A DNA stretch of 64,000 nt from a bacterium Scap17 (GTDB taxonomy: Bacteria; Pseudomonadota; Gammaproteobacteria; Pseudomonadales; Halomonadaceae). Positions 35,753 through 45,722 of this stretch are shown here, in pieces. The stretch is from assembly GCA_013376735.1 (NCBI GenBank), contig VINJ01000001.1, forward strand, positions 2,170,001 to 2,234,000. The letters are read 5' to 3'. A program made the position numbers and the translations under genes. Position 1 is the first letter of the stretch. Every line of letters starts with the position of its first letter. The notes under the pieces were generated by a model. That model worked only from the letters and a program-made list of their open reading frames with translations. It was not told where the DNA came from and did no database searches.

Positions 35753-37219
35753 CTAGCGGAACAGCGGCTCCGAACGGCCCATCGCCAACTGGATGGCACC
35801 TGATGTAGCGCCTTCACTGCCAGTACCGATCTCTTTATCCGCCGCAGGCGCCATATCCGTCGCAGACGCCACAGACGCCACACCCGTCTCTGACACCGCC
35901 TCCGTCGCTGCCGCCATCTGGACCAGCGGCTGAGCATCGCGCGCATCGAGGGCAAACAGCGGCGCAGAAGGCTCAAGCAGCCCGCGCGTGGAGCTTGAGT
36001 TGGCGGTTGCGACAGACGCTGACGCAGGCACGGCATCGCGTGACGCCAGGCGGGTCTCCGCTGTCTCGCGAGTGCCGCTGGCCTCCAGCGGGCCGACCCG
36101 ACTCATGATCGAGATCAGCTTGTCGGCATAGTGCGGGTCAGTGGCGTAGCCCGCCTCCTGCAAGGCACGCGCCGCACTCTCGGCGTCCGGAGACTGCTTC
36201 ACGTGGGCATAACGCTGGGCGCCGGTCAGTAGTGAGGCATGATCGCGCAGCGCACTGGCCTGATCGGGATAGACGCGAAAGCTGTCCTCGAGACGCATGC
36301 GGCGCCCATCGCGGTATTCGGTGGTCAGCACCGTGGTGCTGTCGCCCTGCCAGCTGCTGCCGGCCTTGATGCCGAACAGGTTATGGCTGTCGGTGCCGGC
36401 CTCGGTGTGGATACGACGCTGCCCCCAGCCCGTCTCCAGCGCGGCCTGCGCCAGAATCAATTCTGCGGGCAGCCCGCTTTCAAGACTGGCCGCCTGAGCG
36501 GCGGGACCAAATTCCGCCACGAAGCGCTGTACATTCTCCGGCTGACGACGTTGTTGCTCGCTGAGCGCTGCCATGTCGGTCACTGCCACCGGGCTGACGG
36601 TGTCAGACACGTCATCCTTGCCTGTCGTCGCCATCGGCAGCTCGGCATAGACCCCTCGCGCCGTGTCGCCGGGGGCCAGCGTATCGAGTATCGCCATGAA
36701 ACCGGTGACCTCGTCTGCGTCGCGTGTCTCCACCGCCGCCTGCCAGTCATCCTCGCGAGCCGCGCCCCCCTCCGGGGTCAGACCCACCGCCGACAACCAG
36801 CCACCGGCCCCCTGTTCAGCGACCGGCTCGCCCTCCACTGCTGCACTGGGGGACATTGCAGTGCTGCTATCCGTGTTCGTGCCCGGCGCCGAGCTGGAAG
36901 ACAACTGCTGAATCAGGATCTTCGACAAGCCGATACCGTCGCCGACACTGGCCAGTTGCTGGGAGAGCTGCTGGTCCAGCATCGAGGTCATCATCTCTTG
37001 TTGCTGGGAGCCACTCAGCGCTGAATTCTCGGTCGCCGAGCGCATCTGCTTGAGCATCATGTTGAGCATCAAGGCCTCGAATTGGCGCGCACTCTCCTCC
37101 AGTGCCTCCTGCTGGCGCTCGCCGCCACTGCTGGCCGCCCCCTTGAGGCTCGCCAGACCCTGGGTATCGAAGGCCAGACGACCGGCATCCACGTTGGCAC
37201 CGCTACCAAGCACACTCAT
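35753..37219 (-). CDS. flgJ: Flagellar rod-assembly protein / peptidoglycan hydrolase FlgJ
   Basis: 488 residues, well over the usual 310-340. N-terminal rod-cap domain (EESARQFEALMLNMMLKQMRSATENSALSGSQQQ, about 30-110), a linker of about 120 residues, then a glucosaminidase domain (about 225-365; LILAQAALETGWGQRRI with catalytic Glu, and GSSWQGDS/TTEYRDGRRMRLEDSFRVYPD). The remaining 120 residues are a low-complexity Ala/Ser/Glu tail with no visible domain. It caps the growing rod and opens the peptidoglycan. It overlaps flgI by one base. Confidence 0.94.
   Translation of the reverse strand: MSVLGSGANVDAGRLAFDTQGLASLKGAASSGGERQQEALEESARQFEALMLNMMLKQMRSATENSALSGSQQQEMMTSMLDQQLSQQLASVGDGIGLSKILIQQLSSSSAPGTNTDSSTAMSPSAAVEGEPVAEQGAGGWLSAVGLTPEGGAAREDDWQAAVETRDADEVTGFMAILDTLAPGDTARGVYAELPMATTGKDDVSDTVSPVAVTDMAALSEQQRRQPENVQRFVAEFGPAAQAASLESGLPAELILAQAALETGWGQRRIHTEAGTDSHNLFGIKAGSSWQGDSTTVLTTEYRDGRRMRLEDSFRVYPDQASALRDHASLLTGAQRYAHVKQSPDAESAARALQEAGYATDPHYADKLISIMSRVGPLEASGTRETAETRLASRDAVPASASVATANSSSTRGLLEPSAPLFALDARDAQPLVQMAAATEAVSETGVASVASATDMAPAADKEIGTGSEGATSGAIQLAMGRSEPLFR
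35836..35871. repeat. 18-bp tandem repeat inside the flgJ tail
   Basis: TATCCGCCGCAGGCGCCA is followed directly by TATCCGTCGCAGACGCCA (16 of 18 bases equal). It lies in the low-complexity C-terminal extension of FlgJ. Confidence 0.75.
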
Positions 37220-38373
37220 CAGATCACCTCGAGATCAGCACGCAGCGCACCGGCTGCCTTGAGCGCTTCCAGAATCGAGACCAGGTCCTGCGGCGTGGCG
37301 CCCAGCGCATTCAGGCCATCGACGACCTCCTGCAGACTGGCAGTCCCCTCGACCATGCGCAGCGCACCGCCCTGCTGATTCACGCTGATATCGGGGTCGT
37401 TGACCACTGCCGTCTGCCCCTGGGACAGCGGCGCAGGCTGACTGATCACCGGATTGGCGTCGATCACCACCGACAGATTGCCGTGGGTAACCGCGGCGCG
37501 CGCCAGGCGCACTTCGGAGTTCATCACCACCGAGCCGGTCCGCGCATTGACCACCACACGCGCACGCGGCACGCCCAGGGCGACCTCGATGTTCTCGAGC
37601 CTGGCGATGAACCCGACACGCTGACTGAGATCACGCGGTGCCTGCACCACGATATCGCGGCTGCTGAGCGGCGAGGCCAGCGAGCCCCCGAAGTTGCGGT
37701 TGATGGCGCTGGCGACGTTCTGGGCATGATTGAAATCGCCCTCGAACAGATCGAGATGGATCACGCCATTCTCATCCCCGAGACGCGTCGGCACGCCGCG
37801 CTCCACCGTCGCGCCACTGGGAATGCGCCCAGCGGTCAGCTGGTTGACCTGCACGCTGGAACCGCCGGCCGAGGCACCGGCGCCACCGATGATCAGATTG
37901 CCCTGCGCCAGCGCGTAGACCTGGCCATCCACGCCCTTGAGCGGCGTCATCAACAGGGTGCCACCGCGCAGACTCTTGGCATTGCCCAGCGACGACACCA
38001 CGACATCGATGGGCTGACCGGAGCTTGCAAAGGCCGGCAGACTGGCGGTGACCATGACCGCCGCCACGTTCTTGAGCTGCATGTTGGTACCCGACGGCAC
38101 CGTCACGCCCAGCTGGGACAGCATGTTGGTCAGACTCTGGCCAGTGAACGGCGCCTGGGTGGTCTGGTCCCCACTGCCATCCAGCCCCACCACCAGGCCG
38201 TAGCCGACCAGCGGGTTGTCGCGCACGCCGCGCACCTGGGCGAGGTCCTTGATGCGATCGGCCTGCGCCGACTGCAGCGTCAAGGTCAGGCAGCTCACCA
38301 GCATCAGGCAGGCGGCCAGCGCAGCGCGCCAGCGGGGATAAGGGAGCATCTCAGGCATCGGATAGCGACTCAT
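37219..38373 (-). CDS. flgI: Flagellar P-ring protein FlgI
   Basis: Starts at 38409, 38373, 38358 and 38349 are all in frame and none has a strong ribosome site. 38373 gives a normal signal peptide ([38 protein letters not shown]) and about 384 residues. The mature protein begins [32 protein letters not shown], the FlgI hallmark, and continues with [11 protein letters not shown]-like and [10 protein letters not shown] segments. It forms the periplasmic bushing ring around the rod. Confidence 0.95.
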   Translation of the reverse strand: MSRYPMPEMLPYPRWRAALAACLMLVSCLTLTLQSAQADRIKDLAQVRGVRDNPLVGYGLVVGLDGSGDQTTQAPFTGQSLTNMLSQLGVTVPSGTNMQLKNVAAVMVTASLPAFASSGQPIDVVVSSLGNAKSLRGGTLLMTPLKGVDGQVYALAQGNLIIGGAGASAGGSSVQVNQLTAGRIPSGATVERGVPTRLGDENGVIHLDLFEGDFNHAQNVASAINRNFGGSLASPLSSRDIVVQAPRDLSQRVGFIARLENIEVALGVPRARVVVNARTGSVVMNSEVRLARAAVTHGNLSVVIDANPVISQPAPLSQGQTAVVNDPDISVNQQGGALRMVEGTASLQEVVDGLNALGATPQDLVSILEALKAAGALRADLEVI

Positions 38374-38462
38374 GATGGGACAGCGTGGTGAGAAATCGGG
38401 ACGAAGCATTCAAAACAGGGCAATCCTCTACAGAACAAGCCGCGGCAATCGCCACGCCAGGC

Positions 38463-39251
38463 TCAGAACGGCGCCAGATTGAGGAAGAAGCGCTGCATCC
38501 AGCCCATGTTCTGTGCCTCGTTGATATAGCCATCACCGACGTATTCGATGCGTGCACTGGCCACCTGGGTGGACTGCACCGTATTGGCCGAGGAAATCGT
38601 GCGCGGATTGACCACTCCGGAGAAGCGAATCGACTCGGTGCCCTGATTGATCGCGATGCGCTTCTCGCCGCGCACCTCCAGATTGCCGTTGGGTTGCACC
38701 TGACTGACCGTCACGGTGATGGTGCCGGTAAAACTGTTGTTGGCATTCGAGCCACCACTGCCGGTGAAATCATTCTCGCCCTCGATATCGGCATCGGTGC
38801 CATCCAGCAGGCCCGTCATGAAATCGGGGATGGCGGTCAGCGAGAAGCCGAGGCTGCCGTCACGGCTGGCATTGCTGGCCGAGCTCTTGCTGGCGCTGAC
38901 ATTCTCGTCGAGCAGGATGGTGATGATGTCGCCGATGGCACGCGGGCGGCGATCCTCGAACAGCGGCTGGTTGCCATACAGCGGTTGGAAGATGGCGCCA
39001 TTGGCCATCGGTTCCGGGCGCGGCTGCATCGTCGATTCCATTGGCGTGGTATCGACCAGCGGCTCGCTGGGGATATGGGCACACCCGGCGGCTACCAGCG
39101 TCACGGCCAGCATCGCCAATCCGGCCAGCGCGCGGCGCAGGCGACGCCAGCCAGGCAACGTCAATCCGGGCTTCGCCAAGCCAATCTGGCGTGGGCAAAC
39201 AGCTGACAGGGATGGCAACGCCACCACCGGGAGATCACGCGAAAGCGACAT
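38463..39251 (-). CDS. flgH: Flagellar L-ring lipoprotein FlgH
   Basis: 262 residues. Start 39251 is supported by AAGGG seven bases upstream. It gives a long leader: about 40 residues before the hydrophobic core, then the lipobox LVAAGC with Cys57 as lipid site. The mature part has [41 protein letters not shown] and [37 protein letters not shown], both FlgH signatures. It builds the outer-membrane ring. Confidence 0.95.
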   Translation of the reverse strand: MSLSRDLPVVALPSLSAVCPRQIGLAKPGLTLPGWRRLRRALAGLAMLAVTLVAAGCAHIPSEPLVDTTPMESTMQPRPEPMANGAIFQPLYGNQPLFEDRRPRAIGDIITILLDENVSASKSSASNASRDGSLGFSLTAIPDFMTGLLDGTDADIEGENDFTGSGGSNANNSFTGTITVTVSQVQPNGNLEVRGEKRIAINQGTESIRFSGVVNPRTISSANTVQSTQVASARIEYVGDGYINEAQNMGWMQRFFLNLAPF

Positions 39252-39261
39252 GCGACAACCC

Positions 39262-40044
39262 TTACATCTGGACCAGACGCTCCAGCATCTGATCGGTGGT
39301 GGTCACGGCCTTGGAATTGATCTCGTAGGCACGCTGGTTCTGGATCATGCCCACCATCTCTTCCACCACGTTGACGTTGGAGGTCTCGACGAAGCCCTGA
39401 TAGAGAGTGCCCGCACCATTGAAGCCCGGCACGTTGTCACTGCGCGGCCCGGAGGCGTCGGTCTCGGAATACAGATTCTCGCCGCGACTGAACAGGCCCG
39501 TCGGGTTGATGAAGGTGGACAGCTGCAGCTGACCGACCTCGGTGCTGTTGGTGGAACCGGGCTGGGTGACGCTGACCACGCCATCGGAGGCAATATCGAC
39601 ACTCAGGGCATTGGCCGGAATGACGATCGCCGGGTCCAGCGGGTAGCCACTGGCGGTGACCATCTGGCCAGTGCTGTCGAGCTGGAAGGAGCCATCGCGG
39701 GTATAGGCATTGGTGCCATCCGGCAGCATCACCGCGAAAAAGCCCTGACCATTGATCGCGACATCCTTGGAGTTATCGGTCTGCTCCAGATTGCCCTGGA
39801 TGTGCAGACGCTCGGTGGCCACGGTGCGCACCCCGGTGCCCACCTGCAGCCCCGAGGGCAGCTCGGTGGTGGCAGAGGAGGCAGCGCCGGGCTGGCGCAT
39901 GTTCTGATAGAGCAGATCTTCAAATACCGCGCGCGACTGCTTGAAACCATTGGTCGAGACGTTGGCCAGGTTGTTGGCCGTGACGTCCATCTGCATCTGC
40001 TGAGCTTCAAGGCCGCTCTTGGCTGTCCATAGGGCACGAATCAT
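39262..40044 (-). CDS. flgG: Flagellar distal rod protein FlgG
   Basis: 260 residues, exactly the common FlgG length. The N-terminus [39 protein letters not shown] and C-terminus [33 protein letters not shown] are near-invariant in the family. It forms the distal rod. Confidence 0.98.
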   Translation of the reverse strand: MIRALWTAKSGLEAQQMQMDVTANNLANVSTNGFKQSRAVFEDLLYQNMRQPGAASSATTELPSGLQVGTGVRTVATERLHIQGNLEQTDNSKDVAINGQGFFAVMLPDGTNAYTRDGSFQLDSTGQMVTASGYPLDPAIVIPANALSVDIASDGVVSVTQPGSTNSTEVGQLQLSTFINPTGLFSRGENLYSETDASGPRSDNVPGFNGAGTLYQGFVETSNVNVVEEMVGMIQNQRAYEINSKAVTTTDQMLERLVQM

Positions 40045-40070
40045 CAGGGGGCTCCGCCGTGATTACGGGG

Positions 40071-40838
40071 TCAGTCGGTACCAAGCAGGCTGTTGCCACG
40101 CTCGGCCATGCGCTCTGCCGTATCGATGCTCTTCATCTGCATCTCGAAACTGCGCGCGTTGTTGATCATGGCGACCATCGCGTCGGTCGCCGAGACGTTG
40201 CTGCTCTCCAGGGCGCCGGAGACGACGCGCACCAGCGGGTCGGCAGCCAGCGGTGGCGCGGCCTCCCCGGCCTCAGTCGGCGGCTGACGGAAATAGCCGT
40301 CCTCGCTGCGCACAAGCGCCGGACTGCCGGGAATGGCCTCGGGATTGACCAGCTTGAGCTGGGCCTGCAGCACCATGGTGTCAGGCGCATCCGCCGCCGA
40401 GCGCGCACTTACGCTGCCATCAGCGGAGATATGCACGATGGCGTTGAGCGGCAGCTCGATCGGCCCGCCATCGCCCAGCACCGGCAAGCCGCCGGAGGTC
40501 AGGACACCATCGGCATCGATCTGCAGCGCGCCGTTGCGGGTGTAGAGCTCCTCGCCATTCGCGCCCTGCACGGCCAGCATGCCGGGGCCGTCGAGTGCGA
40601 CATCCAGGGCGCGATCCGTGGTCTGGATCGTGCCCTGGGCCATCGAGGCCCCCGCGGTAGTCAGCTGACTGGAGACGCGTGTCGCCAGCCCTTCGCCCTG
40701 CACATCCACCGCCCTCGACAGTGTCAGCATCTCGCGAAAGCCGGTGGTCGAGAGGTTGGCCAGGTTATGACTGGCGACATCCTGAGCCGCCAGGCTGCGC
40801 TGGGCGCCGCTCATGGCGGTGTAGAGCATTCTGTCCAT
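40071..40838 (-). CDS. flgF: Flagellar proximal rod protein FlgF
   Basis: 255 residues. Begins MDRMLYTAMSGAQRSLAAQDVASHNLANLSTTGFREML and ends with SATDAMVAMINNARSFEMQMKSIDTAERMAERGNSLLG, the paired helices of rod proteins. Placed between flgE and flgG as in most flg operons. Confidence 0.97.
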   Translation of the reverse strand: MDRMLYTAMSGAQRSLAAQDVASHNLANLSTTGFREMLTLSRAVDVQGEGLATRVSSQLTTAGASMAQGTIQTTDRALDVALDGPGMLAVQGANGEELYTRNGALQIDADGVLTSGGLPVLGDGGPIELPLNAIVHISADGSVSARSAADAPDTMVLQAQLKLVNPEAIPGSPALVRSEDGYFRQPPTEAGEAAPPLAADPLVRVVSGALESSNVSATDAMVAMINNARSFEMQMKSIDTAERMAERGNSLLGTD

Positions 40839-40913
40839 CAGCCGACTCCAATCTGGTCAGATAACGCGTACAACGCTGGCGCTGTCAGGCGACATGGCAT
40901 CAGTCCGCCCGGA

Positions 40914-42173
40914 TCAACGCAGGTTGATCACGGTCTGCTGGACTTCGTCCTGCACCGAGATGGTCTGGGCATTCGACTGGTAGTTGCGCTGGGCGATGAT
41001 CAGATCGACCAGCTCGGTGGTCAGGTCGACGTTGGAGGCTTCCACCGCCCCCGAGACCACATCACCGAATACCCCCTCGCCCGGCACGCCGACCAGCGGC
41101 TCACCGGATTCCGCGGTCGCCAGCCAGCTGTTGTCGCCATTGGGCTTGAGGCCCTGATCGTTGGCGAAGTTGGCCAGCGAAATGGTGCCCAGCGTCTGGG
41201 TCAGTTCATTGGAGTAGCTGCCGATCACCCGCCCGTCACCGTCGATGGAGATGCCCACCAGGCTACCCGAGGTGTAGCCGTTCTGGGATAGCGAGGTGAC
41301 TTCGTAGTCATTGGCGTACTGGGTGCTGCCCGTCAGATCGATGCTGAAGCTCATGTCCTCGGCACCATTGGAAAGGGCGTAGGTCATGGCGGTCTGGGTA
41401 TAGTCGTTGCTCAGCTGACCATTGGTACCGAAGCTGATCTGCTCCACCTGGACATCGAAATCCACTGTCGGGGTGATCCCCGCATTCACATCCGACTGGT
41501 ATTCGGCCGACTTGCCGGCGAAGTCCATCACATGCTGCACGTCCCAGGTATTGCTGCCGGTCTTGGTATAGAACGACGTCACCACATGCTCGCTGCCCTG
41601 GCTGTCAAATACGCTCATCGACGAGGCGTAGTCATAGCTGAGCGGATCCATCGGGTCGAAGGTCGTGGTGGTCGGCTCGGCTTCGGAATCCAGATTGATG
41701 GATATCTGCGCGCCGTAGATGCTGTTGGCCAGGTTGTCCTGGGTCGCACTGGCCGCCAGCGGGGCAGTCGGCACCTGCAGCACCACGGGCTCGCCGGTGA
41801 CCCGCTCGCCGGCATAGCCCGTCAGCTGGGCACCCTGCGTATTGACGAGATAGCCATCGGCATCGACATTGAGCTGGCCATTGCGCGAATAGACCACCTG
41901 ACCGCTGCTGTCGGCAAAGCGCAGGAAGCCTTCGCCGGAAATCGCGATATCGAGATCCCGCCCGGTGGTTTCCAGCGAACCGGTCGAGAAGTCCTGGGAG
42001 ATGGCGGCCACCTGGACCCCGATACCCGCCGCCTGAGAACTGGCATAAAGATCCGCGAACTGGGTCTCGGAGGACTTGAAGCCTACCGTTTCCGAGTTGG
42101 CGATGTTGTTGCCGATCACATCCAGATTGGTTGCCGCCGCACTCAAGCCGCTCAATGCCTGTGAAAACGCCAT
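40914..42173 (-). CDS. flgE: Flagellar hook protein FlgE
   Basis: 419 residues, near E. coli FlgE (402). Begins FSQALSGLSAAATNLDVIGNNIANSETVGFKSSETQFADLYA and ends DLTTELVDLIIAQRNYQSNAQTISVQDEVQQTVINLR. The middle domains (DPMDPLSYDYASSMSVFDSQGSEHVVTSFYTKTGSN) match the hook core. Polymerises into the hook; export is guided by the FlgD cap. Confidence 0.97.
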   Translation of the reverse strand: MAFSQALSGLSAAATNLDVIGNNIANSETVGFKSSETQFADLYASSQAAGIGVQVAAISQDFSTGSLETTGRDLDIAISGEGFLRFADSSGQVVYSRNGQLNVDADGYLVNTQGAQLTGYAGERVTGEPVVLQVPTAPLAASATQDNLANSIYGAQISINLDSEAEPTTTTFDPMDPLSYDYASSMSVFDSQGSEHVVTSFYTKTGSNTWDVQHVMDFAGKSAEYQSDVNAGITPTVDFDVQVEQISFGTNGQLSNDYTQTAMTYALSNGAEDMSFSIDLTGSTQYANDYEVTSLSQNGYTSGSLVGISIDGDGRVIGSYSNELTQTLGTISLANFANDQGLKPNGDNSWLATAESGEPLVGVPGEGVFGDVVSGAVEASNVDLTTELVDLIIAQRNYQSNAQTISVQDEVQQTVINLR

Positions 42174-42305
42174 GGTCTGTCCCTTTGATCGCGATGAAGA
42201 TGAAAGCCCGAGACCTGTCAGCGAGCTCGGGGGCGGCCAAACGGCCTGAAACTGTTGGCCCGTCCGGCGGGCTCGCTGGCGCTATCCCGGCGCCATGGGC
42301 TCAGC

Positions 42306-42995
42306 TCAAAGCACCTGACGCACGGCGTCCAGACTGACGACACCCAATGCCGGGCCCAGGTCCAGCTGAGCGCCGCTGTCAGTCTGATTGACGCCACTGA
42401 CCACGCCATAACTCAGCGTCTGCAGGTCGTCATAGCGCTCGCCTGCCCGCTCGGCCGTCACGGCCAGCTGGTAGGCGCCATCGGCGGCTTCAGTGCCATC
42501 ATCCAGCAAACCGTCCCAGACGAAGCCATGAATACCCGCCTCCAATGCGCCCAACTCGAAGGTCTTGACCACACTGCCATCCGCGCCCAGCACCTCGACA
42601 GTGGCGTTGTCGACGTCGTCGGCCAGCTCAAGGCCGAAGGGTGTCGAGGTCGCGTTGCCCACCAGCACCGCATTGCCGCCGACCAACACGCCCTGATCGA
42701 GCAGACTGGCCGCCTGCAGCGCTTCACTGCTGGAAATCTGCGCCGTGATGCCCTCAAGCGTGGTGTTGAGTTCTTCGATACCGCTGACGGTGCTGATCTG
42801 GGCCAACTGCGCGGTCAGGTCGGAATTCGACACTGGGTCCATCGGGTCCTGGTTCTGCATCTGCGCCACCAGCAGGGTCATGAACTGATCATTGAGCTCC
42901 TCGGTACTGCTCACCGACTGCGTGCTATCGGTGACACCGGAGGTCGTGGTGGTCTGGTTGATGCTGTTGAGCACACTGGTGTCTAGCGTCGCCAT
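42306..42995 (-). CDS. flgD: Flagellar hook cap protein FlgD
   Basis: 229 residues. N-terminal NDQFMTLLVAQMQNQDPMDPVSNSDLTAQLAQISTVSGIEELN is the FlgD signature. The C-terminal FlgD Ig-like and tudor-like part follows (VLVGNATSTPFGLELADDVDNATVEVLGADGSVVKTFELGAL). Scaffolds hook polymerisation. A 132-base gap precedes flgE. Confidence 0.96.
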   Translation of the reverse strand: MATLDTSVLNSINQTTTTSGVTDSTQSVSSTEELNDQFMTLLVAQMQNQDPMDPVSNSDLTAQLAQISTVSGIEELNTTLEGITAQISSSEALQAASLLDQGVLVGGNAVLVGNATSTPFGLELADDVDNATVEVLGADGSVVKTFELGALEAGIHGFVWDGLLDDGTEAADGAYQLAVTAERAGERYDDLQTLSYGVVSGVNQTDSGAQLDLGPALGVVSLDAVRQVL

Positions 42996-43049
42996 GCGGT
43001 TACCCGAAATCAGAATAAGCGGTCAGAAGGCCAAAGCCCTGAGCGAGGG

Positions 43050-43526
43050 TCATTCCCCCAGCGTCAATGTCTTGCGCAGCAGGGACTTGGAGGTATTGAA
43101 GACCTCGACATTGGCCTCGTAGGACTTGGAGGCCGCGATCATGTCGACCATCTCGGCAACCGGATCGACATTGGAGAAGGTCACATAGCCCTGCTCGTCG
43201 GCGAGGGGATGATCGGGGCGATACTCCTGGCGCGCCGGAGCATCGCTCAGTTCCACCGAGCTGACCCTGACACCCCCGAGGCCTGCACTGCGTGACGCCA
43301 TCTGTGTCGCCAGACCGCCACCGGCCAGGTTGGCCGTCGCCAGCGAGGCATTGGCCTGACGCGCCAAGGGCGCGTACTCGAACACCACCTGCCGCGCCTG
43401 ATAGGGCTTGCCATCCGGGCCCGCCACGCTGTCGGCGTTGGCCATGTTGCTGGCCACGGCATTGATGCGCTGCGACTGGGCCGCCATCGCGGAACCCGCG
43501 ACGTTCAAGATGCTGAACGCTGCCAT
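43050..43526 (-). CDS. flgC: Flagellar proximal rod protein FlgC
   Basis: Start chosen at ATG 43526 (MAAFSILNVAGSAMAAQSQRINAVASNMANADSV), with GGAG eight bases upstream; a TTG one codon earlier is less likely. 158 residues, ending DMIAASKSYEANVEVFNTSKSLLRKTLTLGE. Its start overlaps the flgB stop (TGATG). Confidence 0.97.
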   Translation of the reverse strand: MAAFSILNVAGSAMAAQSQRINAVASNMANADSVAGPDGKPYQARQVVFEYAPLARQANASLATANLAGGGLATQMASRSAGLGGVRVSSVELSDAPARQEYRPDHPLADEQGYVTFSNVDPVAEMVDMIAASKSYEANVEVFNTSKSLLRKTLTLGE

Positions 43527-43945
43527 CAACTGTTCTCCGATTGCATGGCCAGACGCAGGCCCTGGATCTTGCCGGTCAGAAGCTCAAGGCTGGCCTCGTA
43601 ATGCAGACTGTTGTCCGCGAAATTTACCCGCTCCACATCCATGTCGACGGTATTGCCGTCCAGACTCGGCTGTGTCGGCACGCGATAGAGCAGGTCCGCA
43701 CCCAGCGACAGCCCGGCCCCGCTGGCTGCCTGGTGGCCTGGCTGGGTCGTGTTCAGCGCAAGCGGCCCAGGGGCGGCATTGCCCGCCGTCGCCTTGGCCA
43801 GGGTGGCGGAGAAGTCGATATCGCGCGCCAGATAGCCCGGCGTGTCGGCATTGGCGATATTGGTGGCCAGCACCTGCTGCCGCTCGGCACGAAGGCCCAG
43901 CGCCTGCTGATGAAAGCTCATGAGGGAATCAAGTCGATCAAACAT
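43526..43945 (-). CDS. flgB: Flagellar proximal rod protein FlgB
   Basis: 139 residues. SFHQQALGLRAERQQVLATNIANADTPGYLARDIDFSATL is the FlgB N-terminal signature, and VDMDVERVNFADNSLHYEASLELLTGKIQGLRLAMQSE the C-terminal helix. First gene of the flgBCDEFGHIJ operon, divergent from flgA. Confidence 0.97.
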   Translation of the reverse strand: MFDRLDSLMSFHQQALGLRAERQQVLATNIANADTPGYLARDIDFSATLAKATAGNAAPGPLALNTTQPGHQAASGAGLSLGADLLYRVPTQPSLDGNTVDMDVERVNFADNSLHYEASLELLTGKIQGLRLAMQSENS

Positions 43946-44258
43946 GGAAGTGCCCCGCTGTCAGCACCTCGCCCTGATGTGGGCGAGGGAACATCCATCG
44001 ATCAGCTCACGCGTAGGGGAGCATGACGGAAAGCAGGACTGAGAATAGTCAGCCAGCGCCAGGATGAAGGTAAGAACAAGCCACTTTATCGCGGCTATTT
44101 CTGGCCATGCCGGTGTCGGGGGCGGCTTACAATCTCTCGCGATACTGATCCAGCACCCTGACCCTGCGCTCTGAACCAATGGGGCTTGTTCCCGCCTTCC
44201 ACCCCGGACGCCACTCGCGATGAGAGACTGCATACCGAAAATCTGCGTAGCGAAGGGT

Positions 44259-44312
44259 CTGTCTGTGGCAAGAGGACTGTCTGTGACTAGAGGAATGGCG
44301 GTGACAAGAGGA
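44259..44312. repeat. 18-bp tandem repeat, 3 copies, at the flgA start
   Basis: Units at 44259, 44277 and 44295; the first two differ at two bases (CTGTCTGTGGCAAGAGGA and CTGTCTGTGACTAGAGGA). They encode LSVARG, LSVTRG and MAVTRG, the positively charged part of the FlgA leader. Confidence 0.85.
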
Positions 44313-45134
44313 CTGTGGCGCACCATCGCCAGCAGCGGGCTGTTGGCGATGGTGCCCGCGGGGGCCGCTGTGCATGCCAGCACCTCAGACGCGGTGAGCT
44401 CTGCCATTCAGCCGCCTGCCGCCCAGGCATCAGCATCAGTCTCAACAACAGCGCCATCAACCAAAGACGCGCAGACACGCGCCGTCGAGGCCCTGCGCTG
44501 GCAATTGAGCGACTTTTTCACCGCCGAGGACAGCGGCCCCGTCAGAGTGCGCATGCCGGGTGAGCCACCACTGGGCGCGCCCAGCGAGGCCTCCGTACAA
44601 CTCGAGCTGCGTCGCCTGCCCGCCCGCCTGAAAGACTGCTCGGCACCCCAAATGAGCCTCAACGCCGCGCGCAGTGACCGCCATACACCGGGCCTCAAAC
44701 GCCTGCAGCTACTGTGCGCGAACGGTCAGCAACATATCGTCAGCGTTCGCATGGAACGCTATGCCTGGCGCCTGAGCACGCCACAGCCGCTCGCGAGCGG
44801 CACCCCGCTGGCACCCGCGAGATTGACGCCGGTGCTGACACCACTGGGCAAGTTGCGTGGCAATGGTTTCGAGAGCGCCGCGGCACTGTCGGGCTTCGAG
44901 GTACGCCGCCGCCTGCACGCCGGCGAGGTCCTCACCCGCAACAGCGTGCGCGCCATCCCGCTGGTAAACTTCGGCGATACCGTGACCTATCAGGTCAGCG
45001 GCACAGGCTTCAGCATGCAGCGCAGTGCGCGGGCACTGGAGGCTGGGGGGCTCGATGAGCGCATCCGCATCGAACTCGCCCCGGGCGACTGGGTGCGCGC
45101 CCGCGTCATCGGGCCACGGCGTGTAGCGCCATGA
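44265..45134 (+). CDS. flgA: P-ring assembly chaperone FlgA
   Basis: GTG at 44265 is preferred because AAGGG lies seven bases upstream; ATG 44220 and ATG 44295 are alternatives without a good site. About 289 residues with an N-terminal signal (WRTIASSGLLAMVPAGAAVHAS) and the C-terminal SAF-type FlgA domain (GFEVRRRLHAGEVLTRNSVRAIPLVNFGDTVTYQVSGTGFSMQRSARALEAGGLDERIRIEL). It is the periplasmic chaperone for FlgI. The n-region of the signal is made of six-residue repeats. Divergent from flgB. Confidence 0.92.
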   Translation: MARGLSVTRGMAVTRGLWRTIASSGLLAMVPAGAAVHASTSDAVSSAIQPPAAQASASVSTTAPSTKDAQTRAVEALRWQLSDFFTAEDSGPVRVRMPGEPPLGAPSEASVQLELRRLPARLKDCSAPQMSLNAARSDRHTPGLKRLQLLCANGQQHIVSVRMERYAWRLSTPQPLASGTPLAPARLTPVLTPLGKLRGNGFESAAALSGFEVRRRLHAGEVLTRNSVRAIPLVNFGDTVTYQVSGTGFSMQRSARALEAGGLDERIRIELAPGDWVRARVIGPRRVAP

Positions 45135-45443
45135 TGACTTCAGATGAGATGAGCGAGCTGAGCCGCACCGGGCCAACCCGAGTCATCCTGTTGACTGTGC
45201 ACGCCCAGCCACGACACGCTGACGCACCGGAAAGACATGCTGACGCTCAAAGGCCGAAGAGCTTGGTACTGACAAGCCGCCGCCCACACCAGATACCTCA
45301 GTCCTGAGGGACCATATTGCCTGTGTGGGGTAAAGCTTGGGCTGGCATGGCCGATAGTCGATTCAAGCGCGCAGATGACGCACGCAACCCATCCATGACA
45401 GGCTCGTCGTCGAGCCCGGCCCGACGGCCAGAGAGGACAGTCA
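45135..45443. other. flgA-flgM gap
   Basis: About 310 bases without a gene. It holds the FliA promoter of flgMN at 45331; nothing else was recognised. Confidence 0.6.
45331..45357 (+). promoter_or_regulatory. FliA promoter of flgMN
   Basis: TAAAGCTT, 11 bases, GCCGATAG: a full -35 core and one mismatch in the -10 box. It ends 86 bases before flgM, so FliA drives synthesis of its own anti-sigma factor. Confidence 0.93.
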
Positions 45444-45722
45444 ATGAAGATTGAACATGGCGGCCCGATACAGCGCAGCGACACTCAAGCCCCGCGCGAA
45501 ATGCGCCCCGAGGCGGCCAAGGACACCACCGCCACTACGGCGGCGACCTCCACGGCCGACTCCACTCAGGTCGAGCTTTCCAGCAGCGCGATCGATGCGA
45601 GCCAGGACATCGACCAGGCGCGCGTCGACAGCCTCAAGCAAGCCATCGCCGATGGCAGCATCAAGATCGATGTCGACCGCATCGCACAAGGGCTGATCGA
45701 TGCCTTCGAAGGTGACGCATGA
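45444..45722 (+). CDS. flgM: Anti-sigma-28 factor FlgM
   Basis: 92 residues, the usual length. A disordered Ala/Thr-rich first half, then the FliA-binding helices (VELSSSAIDASQDIDQARVDSLKQAIADGSIKIDVDRIAQGLIDAFEGD). It holds FliA inactive until exported through the finished hook. AGAGGA lies six bases upstream. It overlaps flgN by four bases. Confidence 0.95.
   Translation: MKIEHGGPIQRSDTQAPREMRPEAAKDTTATTAATSTADSTQVELSSSAIDASQDIDQARVDSLKQAIADGSIKIDVDRIAQGLIDAFEGDA

Noticed and set aside
43961-44407. 148-codon ORF opposite the flgA start
   Set aside because: Its repeats (PLVT, PLAT) are only the complement of the 18-bp flgA repeat; no ribosome site or family match.
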